In this document: positions 52,801 through 59,651 of the stretch, piece by piece
Position numbering within the stretch: the first letter of the stretch is position 1
How the letters are laid out: each line of letters begins with the position of its first letter
DNA from: Opitutus terrae PB90-1
GTDB taxonomy: Bacteria; Verrucomicrobiota; Verrucomicrobiia; Opitutales; Opitutaceae
Reading direction: 5' to 3'
Length of the DNA: 64,000 bases
NCBI RefSeq assembly: GCF_000019965.1
Contig: NC_010571.1
Location: forward strand, 2,861,001 to 2,925,000
Translations under genes and position numbers: made by a program
Notes under the pieces: model-generated
Databases searched by the model: none
The model's input: only the letters and a program-made list of their open reading frames with translations
What the model was told of the DNA's origin: nothing

Positions 52801-53191
52801 CCTGGGTGAGATCGTTGCCCTGACCGGACTGGTCATAGAGTGTGGTGATCCAGCAATAAGTGTTGGCACAAAACGCGTCCTGCGCGGCCGCGTCGGCGTA
52901 GCCGCCCGCGTCGTTGGCGGAAGGCTGGACGACGCCGATGTCGAGCGTCTTGCCGTCCGACTGGCGCATCACCTGATAGAGCGGTCCGTTGTAAGAGGCG
53001 TAGAGCGCGCGCGTGGAGCTGTGCGCGCCGACGCACGGAGCGCCCGCGGCGGCGTAGACGTCGCACGGACCTTGCGGTCGGGGCGGAGCGCCCTTGGCGC
53101 CTCGGGCCGCTTGGGCGGCGAACATCAACGTGGCGACCGGCAGCGCGATCGCGGCGACGAGCAACACAGCAAAACCAGCTTTAGTCTTCAT
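49883..53191 (-). CDS. alpha-L-arabinofuranosidase B (GH54) with NEW3, lamin-tail and repeated C-terminal modules
   Basis: 1102 residues with a signal peptide. The GH54 catalytic domain (about 40-375) starts GPCDVYAAAGAPCVGAHSST and keeps the nucleophile E211 in CCFDYGNAETD and the acid/base D326 in LGNGGDNSVG. An NEW3-type sandwich (about 380-490) and a lamin-tail domain (KLNEFRISTG, SFIELYNPGDDAIDVSNWTL) follow. The last 500 residues hold at least four related modules of the form NIKVxSVxxxxxGDxIxIDxG. It releases arabinose from arabinoxylan or arabinan. A C-terminus this long is unusual for GH54. Confidence 0.92.
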   Translation of the reverse strand: MKTKAGFAVLLVAAIALPVATLMFAAQAARGAKGAPPRPQGPCDVYAAAGAPCVGAHSSTRALYASYNGPLYQVMRQSDGKTLDIGVVQPSANDAGGYADAAAQDAFCANTYCWITTLYDQSGQGNDLTQAPRGGFSGPAMGGFNNLPIADMAPVTVMGHKVYGVFIAPGMGLRNNNPKGTAVDDQAEGQYWVIDGHHFNSGCCFDYGNAETDSRDDGNGTMETTYYGTANVWYHGHPPGPWIMTDQENNLVGCVNPDGSKLCVGLPSIDWRFVTAIAKGEPHHWTSLGGDAQRGELAVMFDGPRINATYDPMRKQGAILLGNGGDNSVGSQGTFYEGAMTAAGTFPSDATDQLVQANVVVAGYNLPPLTIAPASATPRPPGLQTFTPRSSQETVVTFTNTGTAPATDVRLSLDVPSGWTAAFTGGKGAAATIAGPVGPGASVSATFKVTSPRAAFNGDLVARAAWTDSATGTAKSDARAEKVRNVSPVKLNEFRISTGSPFNPTDSFIELYNPGDDAIDVSNWTLTHHPAEEPIFSSVQIPAGTKLAPKAFYLLGLANSGLAVPARKGDTTLYVRSTDGMKVGDTIEIDTGSGREARKIAQLGTAASAATTLWQPLPEGPVITIPAGSTNVPVTHLSGFAVGEKIALGYGTTTPAVANNVERYEVVTVTAVGKPGTQAWLSMDAKAGDTNIKVSSVENISVGDQIRLDIDTMGHGIETVTVTRVGTASVRNTFRGPLNADEDPGTGLDLAAPLKFDHASNMPFSVRGTGISFEPATAFAHASNEPVQALGTGITLDQPLARDHAINAAVRDAQVTTAGYQGQQAPDQWFGGPALFAAEQTRPGRTVFAGAMILRDGAGLVVDSLNYGLIVDPWAAEGYQAGGGPAESGSVTPTPTRFRPMWVPAGADDPSNRSVGRFPDGVDTDSNRADFLIQPATSLASGSAAGTANIKVESVREFSRGQTITIDVGPNQEAAVISTVGTSGGTAMGSASTFGATELVVGDISGFSTGQTIAIDRGANFETAIVASTNRGFPVGFRGGPGRPATITVTTPLRFAHAAEAAVAGTGITLTTALTRAHASGVPIGSDLPTPGAPNRYYRDLK

Positions 53192-53671
53192 AGGCCTTCC
53201 GGGGACAAGAGGAGGGGTTTCCGGCCGGGATTACGCCCATGCTCGACGTTGGGCGCGCGAAAAAGGTGCCAAGAAAAGTAGCCCGGCTTGCCGCCGCTCT
53301 GGTCAAACCGTGGAGCGAGGTCGCGCGCGCAGTTTTTCGAAGCACGCTGACAAACGTGGTGCCGGTCGCGCTTCTGCAACGCGACCGCCAGGGCCGCCGA
53401 GCAACTCTGGCGGATCGATCCACTCACCGAGCGTGGCCTCGGCGCCGACGCGGGATTGCACCGTGCCAGGTGCTTGGCCCGCCTTCCGTGTTCGTCTCAC
53501 AAATCCGGCCTGCGAAGCGGACGAGAATTTCGCCACGAGATCGACCGAGTGAAGATTCGAGCGCGTTGTTCTCAACACGCTCTGTAGCGGAAGCCGTAAG
53601 GCTTTCGCCCAAATGCTCACGCGTTCCGCTTCGAGTAGGAGTCGTGCAGGCAAGCCGTTCGACCTGCCGAA
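53192..53671. other. intergenic region with repeat copy c
   Basis: 480 bases without a supported gene. The GNRA-loop hairpin repeat lies at 53583-53635. The rest is GC-rich with overlapping meaningless frames. Confidence 0.45.
53583..53635. repeat. intergenic repeat with inverted GNRA-loop hairpins, copy c
   Basis: TGTAGCGGAAGCCGTAAGGC then TTTCG, a short spacer, and ATGCTCACGCGTTCCGC. It keeps the layout of copies a and b. Confidence 0.6.
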
Positions 53672-53914
53672 CTACAACTGCAGGTTCTTCACCTCGATCA
53701 ACCCGTTCAACATGAGGACCACTGACTGCACCATGGGGCAAGGCGGACAGGAATACCGGACGCGATCGCGCACGTGGGCGATCTCCTCGACCGGCAGCTT
53801 TTTCAGCTCGTCGTTGATTTCACGCAACAGCGCCTCGTCGCGCATGTCCTGCGGGCCTGCCGCCAACCGGCGCAGGACCGCGCGAACGCGAGGAGTGAGT
53901 GAACGACGATTCAT
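53672..53914 (-). CDS. small CPPC-motif protein, hypothetical
   Basis: 80 residues. A basic N-terminus (MNRRSLTPRVRAVLRRLAAG), an amphipathic helix (LREINDELKKLPVEEIAHVR), and YSCPPCPMVQS, whose cysteine pair looks like a metal or redox site. It is divergent from the dihydrofolate-reductase-like gene. A decayed copy of the CPPC stretch at 43922-43950 supports its being a real sequence family. No known domain recognised. Confidence 0.45.
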   Translation of the reverse strand: MNRRSLTPRVRAVLRRLAAGPQDMRDEALLREINDELKKLPVEEIAHVRDRVRYSCPPCPMVQSVVLMLNGLIEVKNLQL

Positions 53915-54026
53915 GGCGAACAGCTCGGCGGAACCTGCACAACCTGCAGTGAATGGCCAGCCACCTTGTGTCCGGCGGAGCGCTCGTCGCTCGTTGAGAT
54001 AGAAAACGAGAAACAAGAGAGCCACC

Positions 54027-54683
54027 ATGAGAAAGATCATCGCCATCACCCAAGTCACGCTCGACGGCGTCATGCAGGCGCCCGGCGGTCCCGAGGAGGA
54101 TCCGAGCCAGGGTTTCACGCACGGCGGCTGGGCCATGCCGTTTATCGATGACACCGCGGGCCAGGTCATTGACGAAATCATCTCCCGCGAATTCGACCTG
54201 CTCCTGGGCCGCCGGACTTACGAGATCTTTGCCGGCTACTGGCCGCATCACGACGACAACCGCATCGGAAAGGCGTTCAACCGCGCGACGAAACATGTGG
54301 TCACGCGTCGCCTCGACCGACTCGACTGGAAACCCGCGCAGCGGATCGGCGGAGCGGTCGAAGACGAGATCCGCCGGCTGAAGGCGTCGGAAGGGCCCGA
54401 GTTCCACGTTTGGGGCAGCGGGGCATTGCTGCAGATGCTGATGAGCGCCGATCTCGTCGGCGAGCATCGGCTCTGGGTGTTTCCGCTGGTGCTGGGCAGT
54501 GGAAAGCGGCTATTCGAGGCCGGCGTTCCGCCGCGGAGGATGGCGCTCGTCGAGACTCGCAGCACGCCCAGCGGTGTCCTCCTCAACACCTATCGCCCGG
54601 CCGGCCCGGTGAAGACCGGGTCGGTCGCGTTGCCCGCGTCACCCGCAAAAAAATCCGTCCGCTCGGCAAAGACACCACGATGA
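54027..54683 (+). CDS. dihydrofolate reductase-like (RibD C-terminal) family protein
   Basis: 218 residues. MRKIIAITQVTLDGVMQAPG (1-20), FDLLLGRRTYEIFAGYWP, EFHVWGSGALLQMLMSADLV, and VFPLVLGSGKRLFEAG are typical of the YyaP/YwjB group within the DHFR/RibD fold, which use NADPH on unknown substrates. The C-terminal 30 residues (VALPASPAKKSVRSAKTPR) are a basic tail not usual in the family. Confidence 0.9.
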   Translation: MRKIIAITQVTLDGVMQAPGGPEEDPSQGFTHGGWAMPFIDDTAGQVIDEIISREFDLLLGRRTYEIFAGYWPHHDDNRIGKAFNRATKHVVTRRLDRLDWKPAQRIGGAVEDEIRRLKASEGPEFHVWGSGALLQMLMSADLVGEHRLWVFPLVLGSGKRLFEAGVPPRRMALVETRSTPSGVLLNTYRPAGPVKTGSVALPASPAKKSVRSAKTPR

Positions 54684-54902
54684 GACCCCAGCCGTTGACC
54701 ACGCCGATGATGTAGGTGCGCGGATCCGCCCAAGCCCATTGGCAGAAATCCGGCCGGGCGCGGACCACGGCTCCGTGAGAGCGAACGCGACACGGGCGAC
54801 GTCAGCCGACGCTGTGACAACGCGCCCGGCAAATCTGCGGATGGCGGGTTTTTCCACGCGGCCCGTAACGCTTCCGCGTCGCCGGCATCCAATGGGGCAG
54901 CC

Positions 54903-55325
54903 ATGAACGATCGTCCGCCGCTCCCGCCTTTCACTGAAGCCACCGCGCGCCAGAAGGTGCAAGCGGCCGAAGACGCTTGGAACAGCCGCGATCCCGAGCG
55001 AGTCGCGCTCGCCTACACCGAAGGTTCGGAATGGAGAAATCGTTCGGAGTTCATCACGGGCAGGCCGGCGATCGTCGCGTTTCTGCGGCGCAAATGGGCG
55101 AAGGAACTCGATTACCGTTTACGCAAGGAACTGTGGGCGTTTACCGACGACCGCATCGCGGTTCGTTTCGAATACGAGTGGCACGACGTATCCAGCCAAT
55201 GGTGGCTCTCCTACGGGAACGAGAACTGGGAGTTCGATGAGCACGGGCTAATGCGCCGCCGCTATGCGAGCATCAACGACGTTCCGATCACGGAGGCGGA
55301 GCGCCGTTTCCGTTGGGAGCGCTGA
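54903..55325 (+). CDS. NTF2-like (DUF1348) protein
   Basis: 140 residues. [49 protein letters not shown]-like [20 protein letters not shown], and [20 protein letters not shown] are the DUF1348 signature. The fold is a cone-shaped NTF2/SnoaL barrel; the substrate is unknown. No partner genes are evident. Confidence 0.9.
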   Translation: MNDRPPLPPFTEATARQKVQAAEDAWNSRDPERVALAYTEGSEWRNRSEFITGRPAIVAFLRRKWAKELDYRLRKELWAFTDDRIAVRFEYEWHDVSSQWWLSYGNENWEFDEHGLMRRRYASINDVPITEAERRFRWER

Positions 55326-55656
55326 ATTCCGCGCCAGCTGGTGCAAACATCGCGATCGGCCGTTTCTGGTCGACGTCGGCAACCCCGGGGGGCGGGGACG
55401 CTGGAGCCGCCCAGATTTCCTCGGATGGTGGTTCGTCCATCCGCCCGCTCGGCGGTCGGGCTCCGCCTTTTCAGCCCTGCTCCGCGGCGGGTGCAGGACT
55501 GTCGGGAAATTGGATTCCTGATCGGGAAAACAACTGGCCCGGGCCTGCGGAGACTTGCGGCGAACATCGGTTTGCCTCCGTGTTTTTCCGCGTAGTCTGT
55601 GGTGGTTTGTCCTGCCGCACCGGCGGGCCTCGGGCGGGTCCATGCGAGGAGTTCAC
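55326..55656. other. intergenic region, no gene supported
   Basis: 331 bases. The stretch near 55572-55605 (TTTGCCTCCGTGTTTTTCCG then CGTAGTCTGTGG) resembles degenerate intergenic phrases common in soil bacteria. An AGGAG box precedes the next start. Confidence 0.4.
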
Positions 55657-56898
55657 ATGGCCGCCGACATAACACCGTTGATTCACCGCGTTCGCCGTTG
55701 GCCGCGGCGTGTGGTCATCACCATCGCTGTCGTCGCGGTGACGCTGCTGGCGGTGCGGATCGCGCTCCCGTATGTGGTCAGGAACCAGGTGAACCACCGG
55801 TTGCAGAGCATTCCCGGCTACACCGGCCATGTGGCGGATATTGGCATCGCGCTCTGGCGCGGAGCCTACGCGCTCGAGGGTGTGGAAATCTACAAGGTGA
55901 GCGGCGAGGTGCGGACGCCGTTCGTGCGCGCGCGCACCATCGATTTCTCCGTGGCGTGGCGCGACCTGTTTCACGGGAAGATCGTCAGCGATATTCTCGT
56001 CGAGGAAGGTCAGCTGACGTTCGTGGCCGGCGCGACGGAGGCGGAAAGCCAGACTGACGTCGATCGTCGCTGGCAGGAGGTGATCGAGGATTTGTTTCCG
56101 CTCGAGATCACACACCTCGAGGTGAACCACGGGTTGCTCCGCTATCAGGACACGACGAAGACGCCGGCGGTGGATCTGTTCGTGACGAACCTGCGGCTGG
56201 CGGCGACGGGGTTACGCAACCGGCCGAGCGAGAGCGGCGAGGAGTTTCCCGCCGAGATCGTCCTCGAGGGCGACAGCCTGGGTGGCGGCCAGCTGCGGCT
56301 CGCGATCAGCGCCGAACCTCTGGCGGCGCAGCCGCATTTTCATCTCAGCGCGAAACTCGAGAACGTGAACCTGCCCGAGCTGAACGAATCGCTGAAGGCG
56401 TATGCGAACGTTGATGTGAGCCGCGGCAAAATGGAACTCGCGGCCGAGATGGCGGGCAAGGACGGCGGGTTCCAAGGCTACGTGAAGCCGTTCTTCGAAG
56501 AGGTAGATTTCAACAATGTCTCCGACGAAAACAAAAGCGTGCTGACGCGGATTTGGGAGAACGTCGTGCAGGGTCTTGCCTGGCTGGTGAAGAACAAGGC
56601 GCGCGATCAGGTGGGCACGCGGATTCCGTTTCAGGGGCGGTTTGGCGATCCGCAGGTCGGATTGTGGACGACCATCGTGAATCTGTTTCGGCACGGGTTC
56701 GTGCGGGCGTTCAATCCGACGATCGAGGGCACGGTGGATCCGGACAATGTCCTGCCGACGGGTGACAGCGCGGACGGGGAGGGTGTCGCGAGTGAAAAGC
56801 CGGAGACACCGCCGAAAGTGGCAACGGACGACGTCAAGAAAGTGGAGCCGGAAGCAGCGGCACCTACCGACCAGCCGAGCAAGAAGCGCACGCCTTGA
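55657..56898 (+). CDS. AsmA-like/DUF748-type inner-membrane protein
   Basis: 413 residues. One N-terminal membrane helix (RRVVITIAVVAVTLLAVRIAL), then a beta-rich periplasmic domain with YVVRNQVNHRLQSIPGYTGH, RARTIDFSVAWRDLFHGKIV and LEITHLEVNHGLLRYQDTTK, and a charged tail (GDSADGEGVASEKPETPPK). DUF748/AsmA-like proteins are thought to move or organise envelope lipids. The ATG at 55657 has AGGAG seven bases upstream, better than an in-frame ATG at 55642. Confidence 0.85.
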   Translation: MAADITPLIHRVRRWPRRVVITIAVVAVTLLAVRIALPYVVRNQVNHRLQSIPGYTGHVADIGIALWRGAYALEGVEIYKVSGEVRTPFVRARTIDFSVAWRDLFHGKIVSDILVEEGQLTFVAGATEAESQTDVDRRWQEVIEDLFPLEITHLEVNHGLLRYQDTTKTPAVDLFVTNLRLAATGLRNRPSESGEEFPAEIVLEGDSLGGGQLRLAISAEPLAAQPHFHLSAKLENVNLPELNESLKAYANVDVSRGKMELAAEMAGKDGGFQGYVKPFFEEVDFNNVSDENKSVLTRIWENVVQGLAWLVKNKARDQVGTRIPFQGRFGDPQVGLWTTIVNLFRHGFVRAFNPTIEGTVDPDNVLPTGDSADGEGVASEKPETPPKVATDDVKKVEPEAAAPTDQPSKKRTP

Positions 56899-56934
56899 GC
56901 GAGAGCAGCCGGATGAAGGCCGCCGGTGGGTTCG

Positions 56935-57098
56935 TTACCGCACGAGTTGGCCGACGCGTTGGATCGGCTTCAAGTCGCCGGTCCCGACGGTCTGCTCCGG
57001 ACGCGACGAATAGCTTGTCGCCGGCCAGACGGAAGTGGAACGTGTCCAGGAAAGGCATCCGATAGTGGCACACCTTCAGGGTGTAGGTAGGATACAAC
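56935..57098 (-). pseudogene. decayed gene remnant
   Basis: On the minus strand PTYTLKVCHYRMPFLDTFHF then RLAGDKLFV runs into a frame change, after which SRPEQTVGTGDLKPIQRVGQ and LVR end at a stop (56935). Both parts have protein-like composition. The parent family is not recognised. Confidence 0.3.
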
Positions 57099-57101
57099 AT
57101 G

Positions 57102-57127
57102 AGCGGGCAAGATGCCCGCGCTCCCAG
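57102..57127. repeat. GC hairpin repeat with GCTCCCA tail
   Basis: GCGGGC-AAGAT-GCCCGC then GCTCCCAGG. The stem differs from the copies at 59527 and 62706 by paired changes. Confidence 0.55.
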
Positions 57128-57173
57128 GGCGCCTTCGGGGACGAGCCAGCGCTCGTAGGGATCCGCGATCCCG

Positions 57174-58616
57174 TCAGCGGTCGAGGTCAGTGACGTTGAC
57201 GAAGTTCCCGGAGTAGACCAGCAGGTCCCTCAGCTTGGCGGTGGCGGTTCCCCAGCCGTAGTGCTGCGTCACATCCATCGTCAGCAGGAACCGATAAGCG
57301 TCGTCGACCAGATCCTGGTTCTGCGGCGAGACGGTGCCAGAGAGCCCCATCGCTCCCACCATGCCGGGGAGACCGGTGAACGTGCCTCGCGGCTTGCCGT
57401 CGAGGGTGTAGGCATTGGTGAGTCGCGTGAGGTCGCCCTTCGCCTCTCGCTTGATCCACGCCGCGAACGTATCCGCCGCATCGGCGAAGACGGGGGTCCG
57501 GGATCTACCATACCAAGCGTAGTGGATCGCCCATTTCGTGGAGACCTGATGCGCATCCCAGCCGTAGAAATACGAGTCTCCGTTCAGGCCGTTGCCACCG
57601 CCACGGGACTCCTTGCCGTCGACCGTGCACCACTCCGGCACCAACCCAGTCCCATACTTCTTGATGAAATACGCGGTGAGCGTGCGATAGCTCTCGTCGA
57701 GTTTCGTCCACGTCGCGTCGCCGGTGAGAGCGAACCACAGGGGATAGTAGATGGAATCGTAGTAGGCGGGATCAACGGTGTCGCTTCCGCCCCACGTCGC
57801 CGCGGGCTTGAGCGCATAGGACGGCCGCTCGACCAGGTGCTGGGAGATGTCGTTGATCAACTGCTTCGCCTCCGCGAGGTAGTTCACGGCACCGTCACTG
57901 CCCCACTGGTAATGCGCCAGCAGCAGCCCCATCGCCATGTTCTCGTCCGCCTCGGTCGCCGCGTCGCGATTCCACGCGTCCATCGGTTTGTGGTAATTCA
58001 CCGTGCTCATCATGAAGCCCCACTCGTTGAGATAGGCCTTGCGATAGGCGTCGAGCGAATCGAACAGGCCTTTCGCGCGGTTCTGATCGTTGTCCATCAT
58101 CACCGTCAGCAGCATGCCCCAGCCGACGAACTCCGAAATCGTGCCATACGGCTCGGTGTAATACAGCAGACCGGGACCGGGGCCCAGGTGCGGCCGGACG
58201 GCACCAGGCGGGCAATCGGACTCGGTGATCCAGTGCTCCACCCACTGCTCGAATGCCCGCTGGGCGTGAGCGTTCATCTGGGCTTGGGTGAACACCGACG
58301 ACCGCAGCCCGTGCGTGCGCGTGATCCCAGCCTGCGGGAACGGGTGGTGGATGGGATAGGGCTGTGGCAGCTTGTAGTATTCGAGCCGGTGAGTCGTCAC
58401 CGCGCGTCGTGTCGTTTCCGACGATGCGGTGGGAGACGGATTGGTCGGTGTGTTGGGGTCGACGCTGTAGGTGGACACCGGTCGCGGTTTCTCACTCGAT
58501 GATTGCGGTGGCTCACCCGGCGAGGCGCAGGAGACGAGCAGCGTTGCCGCCAGACATGCCACCAGGAGAGCAGCCGCTGTGGCAGGGACGACCCGGCGCA
58601 ATCTGGATCCCTTCAT
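57174..58616 (-). CDS. GH8 glycoside hydrolase, lipoprotein
   Basis: 480 residues. A lipobox LLVSC puts the acylated cysteine at C30. The GH8 (alpha/alpha)6-barrel follows: YGTISEFVGWGMLLTVMM with the likely acid E162, AATEADENMAMGLLLAHYQW with D224 of the family's ATDGDE-type motif, and STKWAIHYAWYG. GH8 enzymes cut beta-1,4 links in cellulose, xylan, chitosan or similar. The lipid anchor and the S/P/T-rich linker (31-70) suggest outer-membrane attachment. The ATG at 58616 begins the signal peptide. Confidence 0.92.
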   Translation of the reverse strand: MKGSRLRRVVPATAAALLVACLAATLLVSCASPGEPPQSSSEKPRPVSTYSVDPNTPTNPSPTASSETTRRAVTTHRLEYYKLPQPYPIHHPFPQAGITRTHGLRSSVFTQAQMNAHAQRAFEQWVEHWITESDCPPGAVRPHLGPGPGLLYYTEPYGTISEFVGWGMLLTVMMDNDQNRAKGLFDSLDAYRKAYLNEWGFMMSTVNYHKPMDAWNRDAATEADENMAMGLLLAHYQWGSDGAVNYLAEAKQLINDISQHLVERPSYALKPAATWGGSDTVDPAYYDSIYYPLWFALTGDATWTKLDESYRTLTAYFIKKYGTGLVPEWCTVDGKESRGGGNGLNGDSYFYGWDAHQVSTKWAIHYAWYGRSRTPVFADAADTFAAWIKREAKGDLTRLTNAYTLDGKPRGTFTGLPGMVGAMGLSGTVSPQNQDLVDDAYRFLLTMDVTQHYGWGTATAKLRDLLVYSGNFVNVTDLDR

Positions 58617-58895
58617 GGTTGCTTGAGCCTGGCACGGGCCTCCGGCGCGGCAAGCGCGGCCACCAAGTTGAGAGCGGAGAGTTGAAAACCAGCCGGATCT
58701 GATTCGCGGCCAGTCGGCGCGACTCGTGCCAGTCGACGACATGAGATCAGGCCGCTGTTTGTTGATCTGTTCTCGACGACGATCGGTCTCGGGGGAATCC
58801 AACAAGCAGCGGCCTGAGCCCGGCGCCAATGATTCGCACGCGAAATTCATCGCGGCTTCATCCTGATTTCACCGAGCTGCGGCATCCTGCCACTG

Positions 58896-59384
58896 ATGAA
58901 AACGCCAACCATGAAAAGTCGCTCAGCCTTGTTTTTTCAGATGGTCATCGTGCTCATTGGCATCGGCACTCTGGGCTGGATGCTTTGGGAACCCCACCTT
59001 GAGGGCAGGAACGCCCACGCCTCCCCTTTCGAGATCTACTTCAAGGATCCCTTCCTCGCGTATGTCTATGTGGGTTCCATCCCTTTCTTTGTGGTGCTCC
59101 AGCGTGCATTCGGGCTGTTCGGGCACGTCAGGCGAACCGGGACTTTCTCGCCGACGACCTTGGAAGCATTGCGAACCATCAAACATTGCGCGATGGCGCT
59201 CCTTGGTTTCGTAGCCGGAGGAGTGGTCTTCATCCTGATATTTGGTGACAGAGAAGATCGGCCCGCGGGGCTGTTCATGAGTTTCCTCGTCGCCTTCGCT
59301 GCAAGTGTCATCGGCACCGCGGCCGCGACATTCGGACGGCACCTGCAACGTGCCTTGAGTCGAGGCGAAGCACGCCAAGCCTGA
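58896..59384 (+). CDS. DUF2975-type membrane protein
   Basis: 162 residues with four membrane helices: FFQMVIVLIGIGTLGWML, AYVYVGSIPFFVVLQRAFGL, AMALLGFVAGGVVFILIFG, LFMSFLVAFAASVIGTAA. FSPTTLEALRTIKHCAMALL is the DUF2975 signature. Family members often sit with small XRE regulators; none is adjacent here. Function unknown. Confidence 0.85.
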   Translation: MKTPTMKSRSALFFQMVIVLIGIGTLGWMLWEPHLEGRNAHASPFEIYFKDPFLAYVYVGSIPFFVVLQRAFGLFGHVRRTGTFSPTTLEALRTIKHCAMALLGFVAGGVVFILIFGDREDRPAGLFMSFLVAFAASVIGTAAATFGRHLQRALSRGEARQA

Positions 59385-59526
59385 CCGACGGCACTTCATC
59401 GCCCGATTTGCGTGATCCGGCGCGCAGCGCGACGCGGGCTGGGGCTCCGCCGTTTCAGCAACCATGCTTTCGGGGCGTTCGCGTGAGTAGCGGGCTGGCT
59501 CGGATCAGTTCACCTCATCCAAACGG

Positions 59527-59552
59527 AGCGGACGAGGGCGTCCGCGCTCCAA
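59527..59552. repeat. GC hairpin repeat with GCTCC tail
   Basis: GCGGAC-GAGGG-CGTCCGC then GCTCCAA. Confidence 0.5.
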
Positions 59553-59566
59553 CGCGGCCACGAACC

Positions 59567-59593
59567 GGCGGGCAAGATGCCCGCGCTCCCAGG
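59567..59593. repeat. GC hairpin repeat with GCTCCCA tail
   Basis: GCGGGC-AAGAT-GCCCGC then GCTCCCAGG, the same core as 57102-57127. Confidence 0.5.
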
Positions 59594-59651
59594 CTTGTGC
59601 CTCCTGTGTCTCTTCACGGCAGCACTTCCGGGTCGTCGGTGTGCTCCGCGG

